A DNA stretch of 64,000 nt from an uncultured Phycisphaerales bacterium (GTDB lineage Bacteria > Planctomycetota > Phycisphaerae > Sedimentisphaerales > Anaerobacaceae): NCBI GenBank assembly GCA_937927975.1, contig CALEZT010000009.1, positions 80,300 to 144,299 of the forward strand, written 5' to 3'. The notes under the pieces are model-generated. The model saw only the letters and a program-made list of their open reading frames with translations, did not search any database and was not told the DNA's origin. The position numbers were made by a program, and so were the translations under genes. Below, in pieces: positions 53,095-62,560 of the stretch (the first letter of the stretch is position 1; each line of letters begins with the position of its first letter).

Positions 53095-53107
53095 CGCACT
53101 TCCCGCA

Positions 53108-54187
53108 TCACTCGGTTTCCTCCTCGAACGCCTCTTCCTCCAGTTCGCTGATCGCCGCGTCCAGATCCGACTCGGTGCGAATCCAGCCGAACTTGCTGTC
53201 GACCAGGAACGCGCCGTACCACTGGATCAGGTTCTTCGCGAAATCGTCGTCCTTGCAGTAGATGCCGAAGGAGATCTCGCCTGCGTGCGATTCGGCCTTC
53301 CGCGGCTTCTGGGGAAAGGCCAGCAACCCCGCGCTGCGGGACAGCAGGAACTCGATGTCCGACACCTTGCTGTTGTAGATCCGCAGCCGGCCCGACTCGA
53401 TCGCCTCCGGGAACCGGCGGAACAGGTGCCGCGCCGCATTCGAGAACCCCGGCACGCTCAGATTCATCGCGCGGTGCACCCGCACGTCGGGATACTCGTG
53501 CAAAATCGTGTGGAGCTGGCTGAGATAGTCGTCCATAGGCTGACGCTCGCCCTCGAACAACATGCAGGTCCACAGCTCGCCCTGGCCGGTGGCGTCGAGC
53601 TGCTCCTGCAGCATCTTCTTGGCGGCCTCGTAGGTCTCGCGACGGTTGCCGAGCACCTTCAACTGGCGTTGCATCAACGCGTGCGCCCAGACGGGCATGT
53701 CGCTGGGCAGCGACTCCGGCGGGCAAACGCCCAGGCGGGTCATCAGCCTCAGGAACTGCTTGTGCTCGGAACCGTAGAACCGTCGGCCGACCACGCTGCC
53801 GACGTTGCCGTTGCACTCCAGGCCGTAGCGCTTGTGATAGCCGAACGAGAGCCGGTGCACGTCCAGGCCTCGCTCCTTGAGCAGCTTCTCCATCTCCAGG
53901 ATCAGAGCGATCGCCTGCTTCTCCGGCGACTTGTCGATCGACAGGTGCACATTGGGGCACAGGACGATCGGCCGCTTGCCCAGCATGTTCACCAGCGAAC
54001 CGATCTCCGTCACGACCTGCTCCAGCTCCTCCCGACCGTCGTACCGCTCCACACAAACGAACACCACGAGCACGTTGTTGAAGCTCACCCGCACCTGCTG
54101 CGGGGAGATCGTCGAAGGATCGATCCTCGTGCTGGGCTCCTTGTCCTCAAAGAAACAGGAGGAACACTGATAACTGTCCAAGATCAT
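53108..54187 (-). CDS. Archaeal-type threonyl-tRNA synthetase editing domain fused to unknown domain
   Basis: 359 residues. Residues ~35-140 resemble the editing (N-terminal) domain of archaeal ThrRS, a DTD-like fold that removes Ser from tRNA-Thr: NVLVVFVCVERYD, LCPNVHLSIDKSPEK (His), and LLKERGLDVHRLSFGYHKRY (Lys in the active pocket). No ThrRS catalytic or anticodon-binding domain follows. The C-terminal ~200 residues (for example LLFEGERQPMDDYLSQLHTI and AGLLAFPQKPRK) are not recognised; an alpha/beta phospholipase-D-like fold is a guess. No Shine-Dalgarno site is visible. It is the last gene of the sigma factor operon. Confidence 0.85.
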   Translation of the reverse strand: MILDSYQCSSCFFEDKEPSTRIDPSTISPQQVRVSFNNVLVVFVCVERYDGREELEQVVTEIGSLVNMLGKRPIVLCPNVHLSIDKSPEKQAIALILEMEKLLKERGLDVHRLSFGYHKRYGLECNGNVGSVVGRRFYGSEHKQFLRLMTRLGVCPPESLPSDMPVWAHALMQRQLKVLGNRRETYEAAKKMLQEQLDATGQGELWTCMLFEGERQPMDDYLSQLHTILHEYPDVRVHRAMNLSVPGFSNAARHLFRRFPEAIESGRLRIYNSKVSDIEFLLSRSAGLLAFPQKPRKAESHAGEISFGIYCKDDDFAKNLIQWYGAFLVDSKFGWIRTESDLDAAISELEEEAFEEETE

Positions 54188-54260
54188 AGGGGGCTGCGGA
54201 ATCCCGTCATCTGGAGTCCCGGTCCGGCTCTCCAGGGTCCATGACTCGTCCTTTCCTCCT

Positions 54261-54569
54261 TCACTGCAGATTCACGTGACTTCGGCTCGGATCCCGCGTT
54301 GACGCATGAGCCTTCTTCATGCGGGACGCAATCCCCGCGTCAACGCGTGAAATAAAAAGACCGACGTCGGGCGTCACCACCTTGGCGCCGAAACTGACGC
54401 TGTTCATCATCCTCACGATCTCCGTGGCCTCCCAGAAGTCCTTGGATTCTCCGATTCGCTTGGCCTCTTCTTTGGTCAGAGACTTCAAGAAGGTCGGCAC
54501 GGAGCCGTCGCGAAGCGACGCGGCGTAATCGGCCAGCAGTTCCTGGATCTCTCTGTGTGCATTCGCCAT
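54261..54569 (-). CDS. Small soluble protein in the sigma factor operon
   Basis: 102 residues beginning MANAHREIQELLADYAASLR, helical in the first half, with VRMMNSVSFGAKVVTPDVGLF in the middle. GGAG lies 11 bases before the ATG. No membrane span, so it is not a typical membrane-bound anti-sigma factor; it could be a soluble one. It lies 31 bases after the sigma factor gene and 73 before the editing-domain protein. The 3' end contains a repeated ACGCGTTGACGC-like inverted sequence. No recognised family. Confidence 0.78.
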   Translation of the reverse strand: MANAHREIQELLADYAASLRDGSVPTFLKSLTKEEAKRIGESKDFWEATEIVRMMNSVSFGAKVVTPDVGLFISRVDAGIASRMKKAHASTRDPSRSHVNLQ

Positions 54570-54600
54570 GATAAAAACCGCTCCAATCCCGGCAGGACGC

Positions 54601-55185
54601 TCAGCCCTGCCCACCAAACTCCCTGCAATGCTCTTTCAACATCTCTCTCAGCTTCAAAATCGTCCGAAACTCCAGCATCTTGACGGCGCCGACGGTCGTC
54701 TCGAGCTGGTTGGCGATGGCCCGGTTGGACATCCCTTCCATCCACAGTTCGATCGCCTTGCGTTCCCTGGCCTTGAGCTTGTCCAGCATCGTCCGGAGAA
54801 GCTCCTTCAATTCCTCCTGCGAAACCAGGTCGGCCAGACCCAGGTCCGGGGCCATCAGGTTCTGCATGTCCGCCTGCGACAGGCACGACCTGCGGTTCAG
54901 TCTGCGGTACACCTCGCGGAGACGCTTGCGCATGTAGTAGAGGTACACCGTTCGCAGGAGATGCCTGTCGTCTTCGATATTCCGCAGGTGATCCGGGTTC
55001 TCCCAGATGTCCGCGTACACATCCTCCAATACATCTTCGCATTCCACTTCGTTGCCCAGGTAGCGATGCAGATGCCCGATGAACATGGCAAAAGTCGCCC
55101 TTACGAATGGCTCCATGGCTCTGCGACGCGACTCGGTATCAGAGGCCGTCAGTTGCTGTAGAGCGTTGCGCAGCCGTTTATCCAT
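54601..55185 (-). CDS. ECF-type RNA polymerase sigma factor
   Basis: 194 residues, the normal ECF size. Region 2 is seen in EDVLEDVYADIWENPDHLR (2.2-like), and region 4 in LKARERKAIELWMEGMSNRAIANQ followed by VGAVKMLEFRTILKLREML (helix-turn-helix for the -35 box). The N-terminus (RNALQQLTASDTESRRRAM) is longer than in most ECF proteins. It heads a minus-strand operon with a small soluble protein and the editing-domain protein. The target promoter cannot be read from the sequence. Confidence 0.93.
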   Translation of the reverse strand: MDKRLRNALQQLTASDTESRRRAMEPFVRATFAMFIGHLHRYLGNEVECEDVLEDVYADIWENPDHLRNIEDDRHLLRTVYLYYMRKRLREVYRRLNRRSCLSQADMQNLMAPDLGLADLVSQEELKELLRTMLDKLKARERKAIELWMEGMSNRAIANQLETTVGAVKMLEFRTILKLREMLKEHCREFGGQG

Positions 55186-55465
55186 GTCCGGTTATTTCGT
55201 TCTCCTGTGCGCGTGCCCGCTGCCTGGAACCAGCGCCGACATCCCACGTCGGAACGACGCCAGGTGCGGGTCACGCATCCCGTAAACCCCCATTCTATCA
55301 TGGAGATCACGCGAGTTCAACCGGCAAACTCCCATGCATCACACCCATTCCGGGCCGGCCTCTGGACGTCGCCCCTGCAACCCAACCCGGACTGTCACGC
55401 CATAACGATTCCTGTTTCAGCATCCTTGCAGATCCGCCACCGGTCCGTCCTCCGTCGGCGAGCGA

Positions 55466-58408
55466 TCACGCCCGACCGTGGCACGGAAGCCTCCACTGCA
55501 CGTACACCCCGGCCGATCCCAGCATCACGATCCCCGCGAACACCGCGAAGTCCGCTCGCAGATACCGCTCCCAACCACCGATCGCCTGCCCGACCGGCCT
55601 CCATGTCGCTGCGGCCGCGGCCGCCGGTTGGATCGGCCCTGACCCGCCCCTGTCGGAGGAATCGACGCCGCTTGACGGCATGACCGCAGCGGAGTTGGGC
55701 TCCCCTGAAGGCAGCGCCTCGATGGGATTGGGGGCTGGTTCCTGCTTCGGCACTTGCGGCACAACGATGCCGGGGGCATTCGACGGCTTCGCGTCCGTGG
55801 TGGTGGTTTGTCCGTCGGACGACAACATGGCCTGGGGCTCGGACGCCGCGTTCGATTGCCCGGCGGGATCTCCGCCCTCGGTCGACGTCTTGGCCTCGGT
55901 CTCGATCTTGTCGGCCAATCTCAAAAGGATCTTGGCCGCGGAGGTGTTCTTCATGTCCTTGCTCGCGCGTTCGAGCGGCTCGCGGGCATACCCCGTTTCC
56001 CCGGTGCCCAGGAGATGGTAGCCCAGCAGAAGCTGCATGTCGGCGTCGTTCTCGAACTGCTCCATCTTGTCGACCAGCTTCTCGATCTGTGCGTACAGGA
56101 CGTCGTCGTTGGCGTACAGCCCGCGAGGATAGAAGACGCCTTCCTTTTCGGGAGTGGCTCTGCTCAAGGCCGTTCGGAGGATTTCCGCGGACTCGGTATA
56201 CCTTCCGTCGGCGAACAACGACTGAGCGTATGCGAACGGGAGAATCATGTCCTCAGGCGACATCCGCATGGCCTGTCCGAACTTGTCGGCAGCGGCGCGG
56301 TAGTCGCCTGTCTCGAAGCTCTTGACGCCTTCCTCGAAACGCGTGTCGGCTGCCGTCTGGGCCGCCGGCTCCCTGGCCTGCTGTTGGTCGAGCTTCTGAC
56401 GAACGTCGGCCCACGTGCTCTGATCCACCGCGCGGACCTCGTTCCCGATCGGAGCGTCCGAGGTGTCGCTCGTGTAGCTGCCGTCGGTGTTCTGATAGTA
56501 GTAGTTGTAGGTGTAGTAGTTGGTGTTGTCCGCGACGACCTCCCGTGCGATCGGGTAGTAGCCGTACCACACGTAGGGGTGCCACCCGTACCAGTAGTAG
56601 CGGGCATAGTAGTAGTCGCTGGGCCAGAAGCCGCCGAGACTGATGAAGACGTACTTGCGATGATAATACGGATACACGTACCGGAAATGCACGCTGGGAC
56701 CGAACCGGTAATAGACCGGATAACAGTAATGCGGCCAGATGATCCGATGGTGCAGCCGGAAGTAGCTGTCGTAGTACGTGTGCGTGTGACGGTAGTCGTG
56801 CCGGATCAGGTCCGGTCGATCGTAGTACCGAGCATGCACATAGGAGGGTCGCCGGTCATAAGAACTCCGGTAGTCGCGACCGAAATCCCGACGAGGCGAA
56901 CTGGGATCCGCCGGAGAAATCCCGCGTCCCTGCCGATAGTCGGTCAAGCGGGAATTGAGGTCCCTGTGGCGCGCCTCCATCCGTTCCGCCTGCTCGCGGG
57001 CCGCCGCGACGGGAGGCGTCGTCACGCTGGGCCTTTCGGGCCGACTCGCCGCCTGATTCCGGGCGTTGGCCATGCGGTCGCGCAGACCGAGCCTGGACTG
57101 GGCGTCGCCCGACGACGACTCAACGGCGCGTCGCGATGTCTCTGCGGACGCCGTCGGAGTCTGAGACCGAACCTCGGTCGTCCTGCCGCTCGGTCCATTT
57201 CGCTCGGCAATGGCACGCTGTCGGTTCGCATCGAGCCGTTCCACCATGCCCCTGCGGGCCGGACTGGTTTGCCCAGGCTGATTCCCTGTGGCGACAGAAG
57301 TCGTATCACGCTGTTGCGTGGAAGGCTGCGTTTCTCTCGTCCCACGGGTGATCCGTTCGGATCGCTCGGACACCGACGTTGAAGACCTCTCCGAAACGCT
57401 CGGACCTGGCACAGCGTTCTGGGTAGCCTGACGACGCTGGCCCATCCGCTCGGCCAGCGAACTTCGATCCGTCAGGGGCCCCGTCGAGACTCTGTCCGAA
57501 GGTTGCGTTTGGGGCCGCATCGTGTCGGTCGCAGGGGTCTGAGTCGGAACCGATCCCGCGGGAGGAGTCGAAGACTCAGGCCGCCGGGACGATCCGATCT
57601 GCGAGCCGTACCGTCGAACCTGCGGACTTGTCGGAACGGCCCCTGTGGCAGATCGCGTGGAATTCTCGCCAAGAGAAGGAGTTACGCTTCTCGACGGCGT
57701 TGTGGCAGGCGTGGAGCCAGGCGCCGGCTGGCTGGGCTGTGCCTGGATCTCCCGTCTACGAGAGGCCATTCGGTCCGCCATGGACTGCCCGCCGAGCGAG
57801 CTCTGCTCAGGCACGCTGGGCGAAGGACTCGAACGAAATGAAGTCGTCGGGCGACTGGAACTGATCGACGGACTCGACCGTTCAACCGACCGACTCGGCT
57901 GGCTCGGGCTGACCGAAGTCCTTGGTGGTGCGGTACTTACAGATGGGGCCGATCGCTCGATCGATGGGCTTGGCCGATTGATCGACGGGCTCTGTCTGCT
58001 GGGGCTTATCGATGGGCTCGGCGCGACCGGCGCAGGCCGGCTGCCGGCCATCCGATCCCGCAGACCGCCGCTGGACATACTCGATCGGGGCGCCGGCGTC
58101 ATCGACGGGCTGCGATTGATCTGCGGGCTGGGCGCCGACCGGAACGACGGAGTTCCGACTGACCCGCTGCGATTCATAATCGAAGGCTGAGACCGCACTT
58201 GCGGCGAGGGCTGCATGCCAGGCGTCTGGCTCCCAACACTCTGACGCGATCTGCTTGCGCCCTCGCGCCCACGCATCTGGCCCCAGGTTGGACCTGTCGA
58301 AAGGATCGTCGCGAGCAAGACAGCCGCGATCAGGGAGCCCTGGACGCACCTTTTCGAATGCCAAGCTCCACCCATCCGGGAACAGAATCTATCGCTAACG
58401 GCGTACAT
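55466..58408 (-). CDS. Large Ser/Pro-rich and Tyr-rich envelope TPR protein
   Basis: 980 residues read from the ATG 7 bases after AAGGAG. A signal peptide or first span lies at ~20-45 (SLIAAVLLATILSTGPTWGQ). Residues ~45-490 are low-complexity Ser/Pro/Arg/Thr. Residues ~510-650 are exceptionally rich in Tyr, His and Trp (for example YYYARYYWYGWHPYVWYGYY). Residues ~680-840 contain TPR-like repeats (GDYRAAADKFGQAMRMSPED). A final membrane span lies near 955-975. TPR parts bind other proteins; the Tyr-rich part may be structural or bind metal or carbohydrate. Such proteins occur in planctomycetes, but I do not recognise a named family. Confidence 0.85.
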   Translation of the reverse strand: MYAVSDRFCSRMGGAWHSKRCVQGSLIAAVLLATILSTGPTWGQMRGREGASRSRQSVGSQTPGMQPSPQVRSQPSIMNRSGSVGTPSFRSAPSPQINRSPSMTPAPRSSMSSGGLRDRMAGSRPAPVAPSPSISPSRQSPSINRPSPSIERSAPSVSTAPPRTSVSPSQPSRSVERSSPSISSSRPTTSFRSSPSPSVPEQSSLGGQSMADRMASRRREIQAQPSQPAPGSTPATTPSRSVTPSLGENSTRSATGAVPTSPQVRRYGSQIGSSRRPESSTPPAGSVPTQTPATDTMRPQTQPSDRVSTGPLTDRSSLAERMGQRRQATQNAVPGPSVSERSSTSVSERSERITRGTRETQPSTQQRDTTSVATGNQPGQTSPARRGMVERLDANRQRAIAERNGPSGRTTEVRSQTPTASAETSRRAVESSSGDAQSRLGLRDRMANARNQAASRPERPSVTTPPVAAAREQAERMEARHRDLNSRLTDYRQGRGISPADPSSPRRDFGRDYRSSYDRRPSYVHARYYDRPDLIRHDYRHTHTYYDSYFRLHHRIIWPHYCYPVYYRFGPSVHFRYVYPYYHRKYVFISLGGFWPSDYYYARYYWYGWHPYVWYGYYPIAREVVADNTNYYTYNYYYQNTDGSYTSDTSDAPIGNEVRAVDQSTWADVRQKLDQQQAREPAAQTAADTRFEEGVKSFETGDYRAAADKFGQAMRMSPEDMILPFAYAQSLFADGRYTESAEILRTALSRATPEKEGVFYPRGLYANDDVLYAQIEKLVDKMEQFENDADMQLLLGYHLLGTGETGYAREPLERASKDMKNTSAAKILLRLADKIETEAKTSTEGGDPAGQSNAASEPQAMLSSDGQTTTTDAKPSNAPGIVVPQVPKQEPAPNPIEALPSGEPNSAAVMPSSGVDSSDRGGSGPIQPAAAAAATWRPVGQAIGGWERYLRADFAVFAGIVMLGSAGVYVQWRLPCHGRA

Positions 58409-58853
58409 CAGAGTACTCCTTTCTCCCCGGCGGCAGTAAGACCGACGAACCCTGCTCCCCCCCGGCTTACCGCCGGTATTCGGCACAACCAATCAGATCG
58501 TGCGGAATGATTCCATCGATTCAACATGAGGTTCGCCTTTAACTCTACTGTTTTCATGGGCTTATGGTTTGCCGCCGGGGTCGGAACTTCTGCCGGACCC
58601 AACGAAACGCGGCACAAACCAGCCCGAACACTCCGGCTCGGGGTATCCTTCTACAGCCTACAAGGCCGAGCAGACTGCGACGGTAACGGAAAATCAGGCG
58701 AAATCTCAAAATTTGAGCGATCAGCAGGTCAGAAATCCTGCCAAACCGCGACGAATACACGCCTTCGGGGCAATCGCCCAGGATGAATCCGCCGGCAAAG
58801 CTCCTCTCCCTCACGCGACAGAACCCCCTCCTCTCCGAGCCAAGCTGCGGGAC
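58409..58853. other. 445-base gap before the TPR protein
   Basis: Upstream of the TPR gene and downstream of the small acidic protein on the same strand. It must carry the TPR promoter. No hairpin, promoter or coding frame stood out. Confidence 0.4.
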
Positions 58854-59297
58854 TCAATTCGTATTGGGCCTCCTGCACAGGCGTTCGATATCCCTGGCTA
58901 CGATCTCAGCGACGATTCGTTGGAGCTCAGGCAGATCCTCAGACGGCAACTCGATCGCAGAGGGCTCGGCCCTTGGAGGTTCCGGCGAGCCCTCCGACAG
59001 TTCCTGCTGCGTGGGACTAGGAGCCCGTCGGCGTCGGGAGGCAACCCGGCGCTGCTCAGCCAAGATGTTCTCCGCGAGGTCGTACCTGGGCACTTCCCCT
59101 TCCGCCTGTTCCTCATTGCTGGTTCCCTCTTCGCCAACATCGGCCGGACGGTCGTCGCCCTCCACCGTCGCGGACGGTTCGGGCGCGCGTTCGCCGACAT
59201 CTGCCATAGCCGGGATACTGTCAAATGGCGGAATGATGTCCGTCGCCCGCAGCACCCGGGTGCGTTTGAGTCTTGCCTTCTGATCGATCTCATCCAC
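58854..59297 (-). CDS. Small acidic protein of unknown function, GTG start
   Basis: 147 residues. AGGAGG lies 11 bases before the GTG. An N-terminal basic part (LKRTRVLRATDIIPPF) leads into a disordered Glu/Pro-rich middle (~45-115) and a short helical end LPELQRIVAEIVARDIERLC, which looks like a conserved interaction helix. No membrane span. No recognised family. It could be a cytoplasmic scaffold for the neighbouring secreted or envelope proteins, but nothing in the sequence proves it. Confidence 0.68.
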   Translation of the reverse strand: MDEIDQKARLKRTRVLRATDIIPPFDSIPAMADVGERAPEPSATVEGDDRPADVGEEGTSNEEQAEGEVPRYDLAENILAEQRRVASRRRRAPSPTQQELSEGSPEPPRAEPSAIELPSEDLPELQRIVAEIVARDIERLCRRPNTN

Positions 59298-59484
59298 GAT
59301 GGAACCAACCTCCTCTGAATGCCCGTGCCGTCACGCAGATGAACCCTGTCTTCTGCGGCGACCACCTGGCTATATCCTAGCTCCGATATTATAACCGGAC
59401 CTCTGCAAAATGGCCACCCTCCAGCCTCTTCGGCAGTCCGATCAGCATTTCTTCAGTCCGACTCCCCCGACGCAAGCTCTTACC

Positions 59485-61245
59485 TCATGAGAGCCGTTTG
59501 ACGTAAACGTAGTAAGCGCCGCGGGGCGCAGCGTCCTGGCCTATGAACCAGGTCTGGAGCTTCATCCTGCCGGGCTCGAGCCCGACACGAAAGACCGCCT
59601 CCTTGGCGTACTCCGACACAGGCGCCTCAAGACGGATCTGTCCGATCTCGAGTCGGGCTCTTGTCGCCTGGATCGCCCGGCCGCCGGGAATCGCGGCATG
59701 GATCGGCGTATCCGCCTCCTTCGGCCAGCGACGCAAGGAGAACTCGTACTCGCCTGCCCGTTCCACCTCCACAGTCCAGAAGCCGTTCGCCTCGACGCCC
59801 TGGAGGATATGCGTCTGGTTCCAGGGGGACGGGTCCGCCTCGTGCCAGTCGTGGCTGGTCAAACTCGACGGGTTCTCTTTGTCCGATCCGATCACAATGT
59901 CGCAGTACGCGTCGAATCGCACAGAGACATCCAACCACCATTTCTCGTACGCGTCGCGTAGCTCCCGCACAACCTCTGCGTGTTCGCGGCTGACGTCGTT
60001 CTTCTGCCCGGGATCGGCGGAGATGTCGTAAAGCTCCCGGCCGTTGACAAGCCGCCAGCGGTCGGTCATCACGGCGCATTGGCGCCACTTCTGGGGACGC
60101 TCGATACGCTGGGAATCCGTGACGACAACACGATCCGGCCATCGGCCCTCATTGGCCTTGAGCAAAGGCAGTATGCTCGCGCCGTCAAATGTCACGCCAG
60201 CCGGACTGGGCAGTTTGCACAGTTCGATCAGCGTCGGCAGCAGATCGATATGCGACGTCAATCGACTCACGTCCCGTCCACCATCGAGTCCGCCGGCAGG
60301 CCAACGAATGAAGCACGGCACGCGATGCCCGCCGTCATACTCGCTGCCCTTTGTCCCACGCATGTGGGCGTTGAAGCCTTTGTCCCGCAGGAAGCCCGCC
60401 GCGGTGCCGTTGTCCGTCATGAAGATCACAATCGTATTGTCTTCGAGGGCCAGCGACTTGAGCCTGTCCAGCAGCCGACCGACGTTCTCGTCGATGTTCG
60501 CGATCATCCCGTAGAAATCGGCGTTTGGAACGTCCTTGTCTCTGTAGGGCCGGCTGTACCGTTCGGGAACACGGTACGGGCTGTGCGGGGCGTTGGTCGC
60601 CAGATACGCGAAGAACGGGCGGTCCCGATTGTCCTCGATGAAGCGCATGGCGCCGTCGAACCAGACGTCGGTGCAGTAGCCGCTGAACTTCTCCGGCGTG
60701 CCGTTATGCAGATAGGTGTCGTCGAAGTAGTCGTTGCCCCAGGCGTCCGGGGTCTGGCCCACGCCGCCGCCGCCGTGGATCAGAACCTCGTGGAAGCCGC
60801 GATCCTGCGGACGGTACGGATAGTTGTCGCCGAGATGCCATTTGCCGAAGATGCCGGTGCGGTAGCCGCCGGCCGCGAAGACGTCGGCCATCGTCACTTC
60901 ATCCCGTCGAAGCAGCGAGCGTCCCATGATCGTGTGCCAGACACCCGTCCGATTGCAGTATCGCCCGGTCATCAGCGAGGCCCGGGTCGGGGCGCAGGTC
61001 GGTCCGACGTGGAAATCCGTCAATCGAACGCTCCGGCGGTACAGGGCGTCGAGATTCGGCGTGCGGAGGATCGGGTTGCCGTGACAGCCCAGATCGCCGT
61101 AGCCCTGGTCGTCCGTGACCACCAGGACGACGTTCGGCGGCGCTTGCCGTCCTGGAGTTGAAGTCGCCGCCGGACTGTGATGGAAACCGCCCAGAGTCCA
61201 ACCGGCAGCGGCGCCGAGCGTTTGGAGGAATCGTCTTCTGTGCAC
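59485..61245 (-). CDS. Tat-exported arylsulfatase (formylglycine type)
   Basis: 586 residues from a GTG 4 bases after AGGAG, which puts the Tat motif RRRFLQTLGAAAG at the N-terminus. Sulfatase motifs: VLVVTDDQGYGDLG (metal Asp pair), CAPTRASLMTGRYCNRTG with the Cys to be converted to formylglycine (~84), VIFMTDNGTAAG and GTKGSEYDGGHRVPCF. The last ~100 residues form an added beta domain. Type I sulfatases remove sulfate from polysaccharides; a maturing enzyme (FGE or anSME) is needed and is not in the window. This is consistent with a polysaccharide-degrading planctomycete. Confidence 0.95.
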   Translation of the reverse strand: MHRRRFLQTLGAAAGWTLGGFHHSPAATSTPGRQAPPNVVLVVTDDQGYGDLGCHGNPILRTPNLDALYRRSVRLTDFHVGPTCAPTRASLMTGRYCNRTGVWHTIMGRSLLRRDEVTMADVFAAGGYRTGIFGKWHLGDNYPYRPQDRGFHEVLIHGGGGVGQTPDAWGNDYFDDTYLHNGTPEKFSGYCTDVWFDGAMRFIEDNRDRPFFAYLATNAPHSPYRVPERYSRPYRDKDVPNADFYGMIANIDENVGRLLDRLKSLALEDNTIVIFMTDNGTAAGFLRDKGFNAHMRGTKGSEYDGGHRVPCFIRWPAGGLDGGRDVSRLTSHIDLLPTLIELCKLPSPAGVTFDGASILPLLKANEGRWPDRVVVTDSQRIERPQKWRQCAVMTDRWRLVNGRELYDISADPGQKNDVSREHAEVVRELRDAYEKWWLDVSVRFDAYCDIVIGSDKENPSSLTSHDWHEADPSPWNQTHILQGVEANGFWTVEVERAGEYEFSLRRWPKEADTPIHAAIPGGRAIQATRARLEIGQIRLEAPVSEYAKEAVFRVGLEPGRMKLQTWFIGQDAAPRGAYYVYVKRLS

Positions 61246-61316
61246 GGATCTCCTCACTTTCGCAGAAAGAACACCAACGGATCTGCCTCTCCAAATCAAC
61301 CGTCAACGATCAGGAA

Positions 61317-62540
61317 TCATTTTCCCGCCGGTCCGAGCGAATACTGGGTGAAGCTGGTCAAATCCATCTCCCGGATCAGGCGGTTGACGTCCTCGACGCG
61401 GACCGCCTTGATCGCCTCGACGTCCTGCTCGATGGGTCGGTACTCGCCCAGGTACATCCAGTTGAAACCCAGATCCACCAACCGGCCCATGGGAAGCTCG
61501 TTCTTGAGCACCAGGGCGCTGAGCACCTTGTTCTGGGCCTTGATCACCTCGTCCTCGCGGACGCCGCTGGCGGCCAGGTCGCGGAAGATGCCCTGGACGA
61601 TGTCCATCACCTTGCCGGCATTGGAGATTCCGCATCGAAGATAGCAGTAGAACATCCCGGTGCCGTCCATCGGGTTGAACTGCATCGAGGCCTCTTCCGT
61701 CAGGGCCTTGTCCACGAGGTCCCAGTAGAATCGCGAGCCGTAGTCGTCGCCGACGATCATGCCCAGCAGCGACGCCGCAAACCGTCGCGGGTCCTGGGCC
61801 GAAACCCCGCTATGTATCAGGCAGATGTGCTCGCGTTTGACGTTGGCCTTTTCAGTCCGCGCCTTCTGCTTGGTGCCCTCGAAGTGCGTCAGTGGGCGTC
61901 CCACTTCCTGCGAGGGCCACTTCCCCGACACCGCCTCCACCGTCTCGCAGAACCGGTCCCAGTCGAAGCTGCCCGTGCAGGCGACGACCATGTTGTTCGG
62001 CGCGTACCGACGGGTGAAGTACTCCCGCATCTGGGCGGCGGTCAGCGCGTCGATGCTCTCGACCGTGCCCAGAACGCTCTGGCCGCAGCAATGAGTCCCG
62101 AAGTGCAGGCTGCGGCAGCGGTCGATCACGTCGAACGTCGGCGTATCCTGGTACATCGCGATTTCTTCTTTGATGACGTTCTTCTCGATGTCGAAGTCGT
62201 CGTCCCGCAGCGTGGGCCTCATCAGCCCGGCCCAAAGGTCGGTGATCTCGATCAGATACTCCGGCAGGACCGCGGCGTAGAAGACCGTCTGCTCTTCGCT
62301 GGTGAAGGCGTTGAACTGCGCCCCCCGGCTGTCGAAGGCCTCGTTGACCTCCAGGGCACTGAGCTTGTCGTTGCCCTTGAACAACATGTGCTCCAGAAAG
62401 TGCGAGACGCCGTTGATCTCAAGCGTCTCGTCGCGAGCCCCGGTCCGAACGAAGTACCCGACGGCCGCCGACTTGGCCGGCGGATTGATCTCGCCGATCA
62501 GGACCAGTCCGTTCGGCAGCTTCTTATGCTTGAATTCCAT
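61317..62540 (-). CDS. M16 family zinc peptidase, active-type subunit
   Basis: 407 residues. GVSHFLEHMLFKGN holds the inverted zinc motif HxxEH, followed by the downstream Glu in IEKNVIKEEIAMYQD. Both insulinase half-domains are present. Members include mitochondrial-processing-like and PqqF-like peptidases; here the pair with 62561-63793 resembles a processing-peptidase heterodimer. GGAAAAC is a weak ribosome site. The gene follows its partner by 20 bases. Cytoplasmic: no signal peptide. Confidence 0.93.
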   Translation of the reverse strand: MEFKHKKLPNGLVLIGEINPPAKSAAVGYFVRTGARDETLEINGVSHFLEHMLFKGNDKLSALEVNEAFDSRGAQFNAFTSEEQTVFYAAVLPEYLIEITDLWAGLMRPTLRDDDFDIEKNVIKEEIAMYQDTPTFDVIDRCRSLHFGTHCCGQSVLGTVESIDALTAAQMREYFTRRYAPNNMVVACTGSFDWDRFCETVEAVSGKWPSQEVGRPLTHFEGTKQKARTEKANVKREHICLIHSGVSAQDPRRFAASLLGMIVGDDYGSRFYWDLVDKALTEEASMQFNPMDGTGMFYCYLRCGISNAGKVMDIVQGIFRDLAASGVREDEVIKAQNKVLSALVLKNELPMGRLVDLGFNWMYLGEYRPIEQDVEAIKAVRVEDVNRLIREMDLTSFTQYSLGPAGK

Positions 62541-62560
62541 GTTTTCCGTTTTCCAGAAAC

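Noticed and set aside
54295..54350. GCGTTGACGC/GCGTCAACGC inverted repeat as terminator
   Set aside because: It lies inside the 3' end of the small soluble protein gene and lacks a T-run; it is more likely a coding coincidence.
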